Below, piece by piece: positions 12,001-20,103 of a stretch of 64,000 nucleotides of DNA (within the stretch, counting starts at the first letter, position 1; each line of letters opens with the position of its first letter). Source of the stretch: Symbiodinium natans (taxonomy: Eukaryota; Sar; Dinophyceae; Suessiales; Symbiodiniaceae). The notes below the pieces were generated by a model. It saw only the letters and a program-made list of their open reading frames with translations. It searched no databases and was not told where the DNA came from. The translations under genes and the position numbers were made by a program. The stretch lies in assembly GCA_905221605.1 (NCBI GenBank), contig CAJNDS010000075.1:89501-153500 (forward strand), written 5' to 3'.

Positions 12001-15000
12001 TACGTCTCGTGAGACGAGTTTCATGCAGGAAAACTTGCTGAACCACCTGTGAGAATGTCGTTTGAATCAATGTCTGGGAGTAAGGCGGCGTCAGAGCTCC
12101 AGTCCTCTCCAGAAGAACGAATACATGAGCGAAAAGAGGATACAGATCTTCACCTGTAGCCAGCACCCAGCAGTAGCATGTTAAACTGCCACTCCCTCTT
12201 TGGGGTGGAATGTGGTCGCCCATGGTCGCCCATGCCGCCTCGGCCCGTCTCTGTGGGAGACGCCTGTGCGTCTGCGCAGCCACATTTCGCGCAGAAACGG
12301 AAGAACGAAGCCTACACTTAGGCAAGTTTATGGTTTAGGGCGATTGATGAGGGCCGTCAGAGCTGAAAAGTGCCAAGGTGGAGCCCTTGGACAACGCGGG
12401 CGAGCGCATCCTCATGAAATGGAGGCGAACCTGATTCTGGAGTTCATGGCTTTGGGGTTCCTAAGAAGTTCCCTTTGCAGTGCAACCCCCCTCATGCGTG
12501 GGCGGGAAAAGGGAGGGGTCTTGCCATGCGAGCTTCACCTCCAGATTATTTCTTCAAATCCAGGGCTTTCTGGAAATATCCGCTCTCGTAATGGAAGCTC
12601 CGCTGACCAGTGGGATGGGGCCTTTTTTTTGTCTTGATGTCGGGGGGTTGCTAAGCAGATCCTTAGATTGGGGGTTTGGGGTTTGGGGGTTCGGTGGTCA
12701 GCAGTGCAGCATCAAAGCGGGCCGCTTCGGGTTAATGCTTTGATGCCCGCGACTCGAAGCCGCAAGCTGCACTCAGGCTGCCACTGGCAGAGGTGGGCGG
12801 CTTTTGCTGAGTCCCTGTCCGATCTAGACAATGGTCAAGTGCACTCTTACTAGCTATGTGCTCTGCAGACTTGCATTCTGCAGAGGAATTCCATGCGAGT
12901 GCTACTAGTGGTGCATGTATCTGCAAACTCATTATCACATAACACAATGCCGAAACGAAACGTGTGAAATACATTTTAGACAGCAATGAAGGCAACAGAA
13001 GTCTCGTTCGGTACACAAACGATACGAAACTGAAGCTCGAACCAGGTTTTGGATGTTTGGGATTTTTAACGTATACAATTGTGTAAGCGTGTAAAGGTGT
13101 GTGTGTGTGCAGATGAGAAATGTAAGATAAACATATCTTTGGAGCGACGGCACTGGTCGAGAAGAACGAGGAGATCTCGGGTGTGTGTGTGTGGTCAAGT
13201 TGGACATACTGAAATTCAAAATGTCAATCGACCACCGTGGGGAGCACGTAAATTAGAAACATATTTTGAATGTGTACAGACGCAGTACTCAATTCTCAAG
13301 CTCCCTGTCAAGTGCCAGCAGGTAGTGCCCTGTTTTTTGAGTTTACTACACGCTGCTTGCTGCATGGGTGCAAGACAAATGAGAGAAGGCATCGTGTCTC
13401 TCAGCTGATGTGCTCTGCTGCCGGCAAGGTCATCACTGACTTCTTCGACAAGCTCCAGGTGGGACTGGAATCCGCTTCGCACATCCTCCAGAGCCCCTCC
13501 AGAGCCTGCGAGCCCCTCACCGTGCAGCAGACACGGCGGCTGAAACCAGCCGCCGGAAGATCCAGGAGCTATCTATATGGCCTATGCTTAATTGCGTTCT
13601 CTAAACCTCCCAAGTCGGTGTGCCCAGAGGCCCTTAGCCATGGCTTTGCCAGTTTCGACTACCAGCCCGCGGGCTTCCAGCCGGCATGGCACTCAACGCG
13701 AAGCCAAGCATCCCAGTTCTGCTGCGTTTTTTTTGCTACATTGGTGGATGCCGGTCACTTCTTCGAGGTCTCATGGAGGTTGTTTGGGGTATACCACCCG
13801 ACCACCTCACCTTTTGCAGACAACAATGCTTGTAACTGGCGAGTGACTTCTCATATTCCACCAAGACTGCACACCGCTGCATGTGCCGAGGTTGACCTGG
13901 TGAAGGCTCGGTTTCATGTGCCAGATGTTTAGGACTCAAGTGGGGCTTGAGGATTTAGGGCCTTTTAGGTTTATGGCTGTAGGGTTGCAGGTGTAGGGAC
14001 AGTGAGATGTCCATGCCTCGGACGTAGGATGGCTGCTGGTGGCTGCTTCTCAGAACGGTGTAGGCTCCCTGAGCCGGTTTACTCTACTTTGGGCTTGAGC
14101 CTCCGGTTGGCCTGATGCCTTTTTGATCTCCACTTGCCATCTCCAATCTACAACCTCCCAAATCCCATCAACTCGAAGCCTCAGCCTCTTCTTCAATGCG
14201 TCAATCCATGAACATTCCGGGCCCGAATCCCAACCCAAACCCCCTCAACCCACCCAAAAATCTGACCCCAACAAAAGCTGAAAAGAAGCTGGAAGGTGGG
14301 TGTACGGCTCAACAACGAGCAAGTCGATGCCTTGAGCTTCTTTGCCTTGCGATCTCGTGCTCCGGAGGCGCGGTTTGGGTTTCGTTGGGTTTGATTGCGT
14401 TTCAGGGTTGGGAATCCGAGAGTGTGTATAGATCCTCTAGGATCTGAGAAGGATGCGGGCACTAGGGTTTCAGGTTGAGGGTTCAGACGGGTTCAGATTT
14501 GGTGCTGAAGCGGTGAAGAGGAGCCAAAATTCAACACTCATGACTGGGAGTATCTTTTTGGCGTATGAAGTTCTGAAACCAAAGTCTTCCTTGTCCATCG
14601 CTCATTGACTGCTGGGGCTTGTGAGTCGTTCGCCTCCAGCATGCCAGGTGTCCCGAAAGTACCTGGAGAAGCTGGAGAAAGTCATCCCTGCGCAGCCCGG
14701 CTACGATTTGCAGAGATGGGGGGGGCACCTCACATCGAATGTCGCTTTTTTTTTGCTGGAGCTCAGCAGATTGCCGCGTGGGACATGTGATGGCATGTCT
14801 CATTCTAACCCTGTCTGACCCAGTGGCAAGCTGTCCAGGTCCAATTAAGACATCAAAGGCCCACAGCCCCGGTAGGCAGCTCTTCGACATCGGTATCCAG
14901 GCCGTCGTGGGCGGAAAGGTGGTGGCGAAGGCCGGACCGTGGGCATGATTTCGGATTGAGGCTTTTAAGGAAGCAACGCGTCTTCTGTGATGAGCACTCT

Positions 15001-16187
15001 ATGTTGATGGGCCGATAGCTGCGCGCAGCAGCATCAGCCAACAGTTGCTCTGAGTTCGGAATTTCTGGTTGGTGGATTCCGCTCTTTCAGCATTCGTCCT
15101 CGTCAAGTGCCCGAAGCCGTAAATGTTGGCACACTGAAGGTTTCTTAAGCCCCGCCCCTGCCAGGTCCGGATCAAGGCGCTCAGAAAGGTCGGGCTCGGT
15201 GGGTGGTGCCCGAATTCGGAGAATCCACGCGCTTGAAGGGTCTTCCGGATGCAAAGTTGCCAAACCTTCAACAGAGACCCTGCAGATGTTCCCGCGAAAC
15301 ACCTGAAGCTGTGGAAACTCTCAGCGAAGTCTGAACAGTCCGAATGCCCGAAGGACGTTGTGGCACAGAAGATCTTGAGCCACGGCCACAGCGGAGATCC
15401 TTCGCGGAAGGCAAAGCTCTTGGAGAGGCGGCAGGGGGGGCCAGGAGCAGATGAGAAAAGCCCCTTGATCAATAATCTCAGAGGACCAACCACTTGGGAT
15501 GTTCCCCTGTATACTAACAGTCCTTGATAAGGTTTCTAGTACCCCCCATGATATTCCCCTTCAAGGACCGTTAGTATGAGGGGAACTACTCCTACAAGGA
15601 GTGCTGAGTCCTAACCCCTCCACATGTGCAGCTCCAATTTTGGCAAAGCCTGAGCAGGCCTGGCGCACGTGTGGGGTGCAGGTGTCCGGCCATCCTATGC
15701 CCAGCGTCCCGTTCAGGCAGAAGGAAGGCAAAAAGCGGCTTCGCGAGATTGCCAAAGTCCAAGTGCCTCCCGAGGCCTGGAAGCCTAGGAAATTTCGGCT
15801 GGAGCCCTGCAAACCCTCAACCCGTCAAACCCAAATCCTTAGCAGTAGAGTAGGTAACCTTTAACCTTCTTGGGGTCGTCCAATACCTATAAAATCCCAA
15901 AGGTTAACTTTGAATTCCCCCAGGTTACTGGACAACTAAGAATCTCGTTCCTAAACTTCCTAAGTCCTAGATCCTACAGCGGATTTAGAGTTTTTAGGTG
16001 GTCTTCTAGCTGTGGCTGCCCTGCAGAGCAGACTACCTATGGCTTGGGGGTCGGGGATCCTTTTTGTTAAAGGTTTAGGTCCAGTTTCGGTATGGAGTCC
16101 AGGGTTCAGGGTTTGCGAGTGGCCCTGCTCCTCTGCCACGATTCTCCATGTTTTCGTGAGGCCTTCGTGGCGATGGTCAAGATGTGA
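49..16187 (+). CDS. lepA: Elongation factor 4 (LepA/GUF1) GTPase, 3' part, about 26 exons
   Basis: Ribosomal back-translocase of the translational GTPase superfamily, in eukaryotes used in mitochondria or plastids; the targeting peptide and G1-G3 motifs lie before the window. Reading starts just after the NK of NKxD (VDLGHAQKEEVK). Exons: 49-106, 467-513, 1102-1132, 1838-1888, 2107-2207, 3949-4032, 4592-4634, 4924-5000, 5162-5230, 5419-5459, 8088-8149, 9187-9251, 9379-9441, 9530-9553, 10649-10708, 12425-12441, 12777-12792, 13429-13458, 13630-13683, 13891-13905, 14296-14367, 14648-14691, 14876-14930, 15330-15427, 15717-15774, 16161-16187. They total 1,362 nt, exactly 454 codons including TGA, close to what remains of the ~600-residue family. 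Family landmarks appear in order: FDAYYDGRRG, DGELKKGSKI, PFPGFKKAHPMVYAG, GFRCGFLGLLHLDV, TSPTVPYHL, LCLDRRGE, DFFDKLQALSHGFASFDY, VDALS, IPAQLFDIGIQA, GDPSRKAKLLE, KEGKKRL, VPPEAFVAMVKM. About ten residues after RRGE are unaccounted for, so a short exon may be missing between 10,709 and 12,424. Mitochondrial versus plastid type is undecided. Confidence 0.9.
300..566. repeat. Interstitial telomere-type repeats in lepA introns
   Basis: At 300-440 there is a run of CCCCAAA and CCCTAAA units; at 527-566 the opposite orientation, TTTAGGG. They flank the small lepA exon at 467-513, so they are intronic rather than a chromosome end. TTTAGGG is the telomere unit reported for dinoflagellates and plants. 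Confidence 0.9.
5650..7613 (+). CDS. Cys-loop pentameric ligand-gated ion channel subunit
   Basis: Neurotransmitter-receptor-type channel subunit for a plasma or internal membrane. Exon 1 (5650-5764) starts at ATG with a signal peptide (MKRCAILTCLLLQSCNAG); a 68-bp GT-AG intron (5765-5832) joins in frame to exon 2 (5833-7613), giving 631 residues. The extracellular domain shows the family pattern YQKSMPPN, VSVDVQVQFF, FLRTWWTDSRL, LWGPKIYIYNA and a Cys-loop of exactly 13 residues between C154 and C168 containing PYD. M1 is near residues 254-275, followed by a PAR motif (281-283) opening M2, then M3 near 309-339 and M4 near 588-608. The M3-M4 cytoplasmic loop is long, about 240 residues, with charged and helical segments. 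The gene lies wholly inside a lepA intron on the same strand. The ligand cannot be inferred. The exon-1 join is inferred from phase and motif continuity; exon 2 is certain. Confidence 0.92.
7741..7855. repeat. Telomere-type tract followed by a palindromic MITE-like element
   Basis: CCCTAAA units at about 7741-7780 are followed by an imperfect inverted repeat at 7804-7855: a left arm reading AAACCCCCCTAAGACCTTCG and a right arm CGAAGTCTTAAGGGGGTTT with a ~13-base loop. It lies between the ion-channel stop codon and the next lepA exon. No target-site duplication was established. Confidence 0.65.
8150..9186 (+). other. lepA intron without recognised gene
   Basis: Spacer between the lepA exons ending GLLHLDV...KEYG and starting VDVLATSP. 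It opens with a GC donor and closes with AG|GT. Several overlapping open frames occur at 8250-8700 on both strands, but none shows a recognisable motif or a frame that clearly beats its antisense partner. Confidence 0.6.
9886..10110. repeat. C/A-rich low-complexity tract in a lepA intron
   Basis: Degenerate CA, CACC and CCA repeats with a poly-C run near 9925-9940. It produces long but meaningless Pro/Thr/His-rich frames on the + strand. It lies in the intron before the exon at 10649. Confidence 0.8.
10709..13428 (+). other. Long lepA intron region holding two micro-exons
   Basis: Only two short stretches are assigned here: 12425-12441 (ANLILE) and 12777-12792 (the LPLAE of the family motif preceding DFFD). 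The remainder has TTTAGGG-like fragments (12,660-12,700), GT-rich tracts near 13,095 and 13,180, and scattered open frames. An open frame at 11,616-11,800 (MGRQATREIKCLVEIVLD...) is plausible protein but unplaced. Confidence 0.5.
10785..10804. repeat. (GT)n microsatellite
   Basis: A GT dinucleotide run just after the lepA exon encoding LCLDRRGE, inside the next intron. Confidence 0.9.
15501..15586. mobile_element. Palindromic MITE-like element in a lepA intron
   Basis: An 86-bp imperfect inverted repeat: the left arm starts GTTCCCCTGTATACTAACAG and the right arm ends TTAGTATGAGGGGAAC. It occupies the intron between the lepA exons at 15330-15427 and 15717-15774. No coding capacity, and no target-site duplication identified. 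Confidence 0.65.
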
Positions 16188-17408
16188 CCGATCCGACCAC
16201 TGCGTTCCCCCGCAAAATCAGAGCTTCGGCTTCGGATTCGCGAGATCTTGGCGCTTACATGGCAACTCCTTGCAGCACCCGTGAATATTTCTCTCAATGA
16301 ATCTTAGCGGCTAGGATGTCTGACTTGAGGCGCACGTCCAGCGTAAAGAGCTGTCCCAAGCATCGCAACTACCAGGCTTTTGAACTCTCAGCAGGTGCCA
16401 AATATCGGATAATATCGCGGTCTCCCCATTTCGTAGACCTCTGTTCCGTGTCGCGAAACTTGGGGCAAAATGGCGAAGATAATGATGCTCGTGTTGAAGG
16501 CTGGACTGAGGAACCGTGCCGGAGTGCCGCCAAAACATCCCAGCGCACATTTCGGTTTTGTCCTCTTTGGAGTGCTCTTCGAACTCTGATCAGTAGGGAG
16601 AGATTTGAGCGAAATACTGCCTCAAGCAGAGTTGGCCCTTCTTCCGCAGGAACAGCAAACTCGACACGCCGACCTCCAAGCACCAACAAAAGCTCAGGAA
16701 ACCCAAGCCATCCAATGCCAGAAGCCCTCTCAATCCGATCCCTACCCCAAGCTACACTGAACCCTCCCCATGCCGCGACCCGGGCGATGCTGGGGGTGCC
16801 GAGCTGGTGAATCATAGGCCTGGCCAAAGTGACGCGAACATACATTTCGATTCCAGGTTTTGGCGCTTGGGGGTTTAGGGTGCAAGGTTTGGGTTTGTGT
16901 GGGGTTGGGTCTTTTGAGGGCTTTCGGGTTTTGGATGTGGGGGTGCAGGGGCTTAAGGTTTAAGGGTTTCAGGGATTTGGGAATAGAGGTGTGGCGCCTT
17001 TTCGGCATCCAGAGCTTTGGGACGCTTAGCGCGTTAGGGTTTGGGACTTGGGTTGGGATTCCGAGGAAGGACCACGATTCAAACCACGTTGCCCTCTGAG
17101 AAATCCCTACGCAATCCAGCCCTTCCCTACCCTCAAAGAGGGTTCAGGAGTCCACAGTCGTTTGGATGTTGACCCGGCGCCCTTCACAGCTCGAAACCTT
17201 GGAGCCTCCACAAAAAGAACCCCAAATACCGGCAGAGCCCCTAATCTTTGAGCATCCTTTCCACACCCCGCTGCTCGCTCCCCAAGCCCCAAAGCTCCCA
17301 AACCCTGATAGCTCTGCAGCAAACCCCCCCCCCCCCCAACACCGTAAACCTAACAATCTCCCCCAGCGATAAAACCTCAAACCTGATATCCCTGAAAGCC
17401 CTAACCCC
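16188..17408. other. Intergenic spacer with decayed telomere-like repeats
   Basis: Separates the lepA stop from the SUI1-type gene. At 16,860-17,060 it is dense in GGGTTT, TTTAGGG and TTTGGGG variants. Open frames here are short and conflict between strands; no gene is supported. Confidence 0.6.
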
Positions 17409-18325
17409 ATGGCAAAGCTCGGGGGCCTCCCGCCCTGCGGCTTCGCGGTCTTGGCGGACAAGGGCGGCCAGCCGCCGCTGCTCGTCGAGCGCCGGGCGAA
17501 AGGCAAGCGGGTGACCGCGCCTCGGATCCACAGAGGGCGGAAGTCTGGGGCGTTCAGGGCTTTTTTGGGGTTTAGGGTTGAATGAGGATTCCTTTGGGGC
17601 GAGTTTGGGGTTCACCATCTTGGGATCGACAGAAGGTTGTCCTTCGCTCTGCGAAGATGAGTACTTGCTTTGCAAGTGGAAGCAACGTGAACGTAGCCCA
17701 CTTAAGTTACACAAGCGCTAAGAGTCCGCCTGATGTCTGGTGTGAGCGATGTAGTTTCAGTGCAATCGCTTCCTCACTGTCACCTCTCACTACCCTCGAC
17801 TCCCATGAGCTGAGTCATCCTCGACTGCGAGAGCGCAAGGGCCATAGCAACTCCCCGAACACTTGGCCGTTCGCTCGTGCTCCCTTTGAACATCGGGGAC
17901 CCTGAATCCTCAACCCATCTCAACCCAAAACCTGACTCGCGAGGTAATCAGCGGCGTGCGGGGCAATGCCAGAGCCCTCTGTACAGCACTGACAACGCTG
18001 CTGGGTGTCGGCGGAACCGTGCACGCGAAGGGCAACCTGGCGGACGTCGAAGTGCAGGGGGAGCAGGTGGGGGGTTTTTTCGGTTTAACGCAGAGCCGCC
18101 TAGTTTTGTGGCTTTTACTTTATTGTCCCTTGACAAACTTAAAGCCCCGAACCCTTTCCTCGCGTACCCTCAAGACGGCAGAAACCTGCAAAAGATTGAG
18201 CTTTCTGGTTCTGACAGGTGGAGCGTGTCGCACAGGCCCTCACTCAGCTCGGCTGTCTGCGAGGTCCCACCGGAGCGAAAGCCCCAGCGCCCGCCACCGT
18301 GGTGGAACGGAGCTGCGGCTACTGA
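17409..18325 (+). CDS. SUI1/YciH-type translation factor (eIF1-like), three exons
   Basis: Small protein with a SUI1 (eIF1) fold, expected to act at the ribosomal P-site region in start-codon selection. Exons 17409-17510, 17944-18066 and 18218-18325 join in phase 0 across two GT-AG introns to give 110 residues with TGA at 18,323. Visible motifs are LLVERRAKGKR running into VISGVRGN, then LLGVGGTVHAKG (the GGTV turn typical of SUI1), DVEVQGEQ and VERVAQALTQLGC at the end. The length matches bacterial YciH (about 108) better than a canonical eIF1 with tail, and no N-terminal PUA or DENR-like domain is seen. The first exon could instead be internal, with more protein encoded upstream, because its ATG is not independently supported. 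It lies 1.2 kb downstream of lepA on the same strand. Confidence 0.75.
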
Positions 18326-18870
18326 ACCTCCTGAGTTGGCAACCTTTGAACGGACTTAGAATGGATCTTTGAACTCTTAAACCCTGAAACCCGAAGCCCA
18401 AAGCCCTGAGCCCGGACCCTGCCGGACACCCCAATCCTGAGGCTACGATGCCTTCCTGAAGGAAGAGGGAGGGCGGAAGGAGCGGAAGGAGCGCCATCGG
18501 ACAGGACAGCGGTGGTGAAGACGAGAGTTTAAGTGGGTTTAGCGTGTGTGGACAAGATGGCTTTACTGCTACGGTGGACGGGTCGGGTTTCCAGTCCAAC
18601 TGATTGTTTTCAGCAACTTCAGTGAACTTTAAATCCCTCGATCGACAGGAATCCCCATCTCCCTCAACGCTACGCCTTAAACAAAAACCTTCAACCCCCG
18701 AACACCGTGCGACCCTCGCCCACCCTCCCGCCCACACGCTGTCCACCCCCCGGGGTGGTGCCAAGCTTTCCCAAGGTAAGCAGGGCATAGCCCGGCATAG
18801 CGGCAGTGGGGAAAACTACCAAGTCCCTGCCACCTTTCATTTCTCAATCACCATGTAATCCAAGACGTGC

Positions 18871-18919
18871 AGTCCGGGGCGTCCCATCTTTATATGGATG
18901 AAACGGGACGCCCCGGACT
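18871..18919. repeat. Perfect 15-bp inverted repeat (hairpin)
   Basis: AGTCCGGGGCGTCCC at 18871-18885 and its exact reverse complement at 18905-18919, separated by 19 bases. It lies in the spacer after the SUI1-type gene; it could be a transcript hairpin or a MITE remnant. Confidence 0.85.
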
Positions 18920-19220
18920 CCGCCAACAGACAGTGGTATTGCATCCACTTTCAAGACGTTGTTGATGTTGTTGGAACGGAAAACCCTGACTCCACCAGGG
19001 TGAAAGTGAAGTTTGTGTTTGTCGAGGTCTGCACCGGAACTTAGAAGCCATTGGCCTCGTAGGTCAAAGTTTCGTATTTGCTTCTGAGAAAAGGGCTACG
19101 AACGGGGAAGAGATTGAAGAAGTGGCATGCAACGGTGAACGTTGTTATTCTTCGCTCCAGTTGTGTAGACGGCATCCCTAGTGCTGTCTGTATGCAGCTG
19201 GTGAATATCATCTAAGTCGC

Positions 19221-19949
19221 TCAGGCACCCTGTTGTCGTGCATCACTTTGGTAGAAGGAAGTGCTGCTCTCTGCTTTTGCATCGAGACACACACAATAGG
19301 CACCATAAATTGCATCTGATTCGGGCATCAAAATCACGACATCCGCTTCGTTTTGTTGCTTTGCTGCAAGGCGCTTCTTTTGCGTGACTTGCTCACTTGT
19401 GCGGAGCAGAGTCCTCCAACTGAAAAGTCCAAAAAACTGTCTGCTGCTTTCCGCACAAAGTCTCGGTATTTCTTTTGGGCTTTGTTGCGTGAAGCTGATT
19501 CTACAGACCTTGCTCGAAAAGCCCAGTCGTGGCTGCTTGCAGTCCTGACCCCCGATCTCCCGTGGGTGGGCATAGGCATAAGCAGAACTGCCAGCCGTGA
19601 AGATGCACAACAGTAAATGCCTTCTTAGCGCGGTGAAAAGACAATTTCCATCATACTCCGATAGCAGGAGCCGCCCTGGAGCCTGCGGAGCCCCCGGAAG
19701 ATGCCCCCTGCCGCGCGTGGCACGGGCCACTCGGGGACCCAATGGAGCTAGGTTGAGGGAAGTTGACGGATGCTGAAGGCTTTTGAGGACGTCTTTTAGG
19801 GCTTTGTGTTTTTGGAGTTTGAGCGTTTGCGGTGTTGGGGGTTCGAGGCTTTTCGGGCTTGGGCTTTGGGGGTTGAGAGGGTCTGGGACTGGTGTGATTC
19901 TACAACTGTCTCCAGTTGTTTGGTTGAGGGGTCCGAGCTGCAACAGCAA
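19221..19949 (-). pseudogene. OTU-protease-like fragment on the minus strand, probably broken
   Basis: OTU domains are cysteine deubiquitinases with an N-terminal DGNCLF catalytic loop. On the minus strand near 19,640-19,710 the frame reads LLLSEYDGNCLFTALRR, which fits that loop including the catalytic Cys. Farther along, the same frame gives ADVVILMPESD and YGAY near 19,270-19,350. Between them the more natural protein (KKYRDFVRKAADSFLDF) is in another frame, which suggests a frameshift or unresolved introns. Part of the frame upstream of the OTU motif is translated telomere-like repeat. No catalytic His could be placed. It is the only reasonable minus-strand candidate in the window. Confidence 0.35.
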
Positions 19950-20103
19950 AAGTCGATCTTGAGGGCAGTTGGCATTGGAGGATCACCCCAGTGCTGCATT
20001 CGGGGTCACTTCGCGTCGAAAGCTCTCTGTGATCTCGTTTTGTTTTTGCTTCAAGTTGAACTGAAAGCACCCTAGGACCTTAAAAGCCCGGCCCAAACCC
20101 GAA

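Noticed and set aside
13270-13932. 220-codon continuous frame as a gene
   Set aside because: Only parts are natural protein; those parts are lepA exons (13429-13458 and 13630-13683, with 13891-13905) and the rest is intron read-through.
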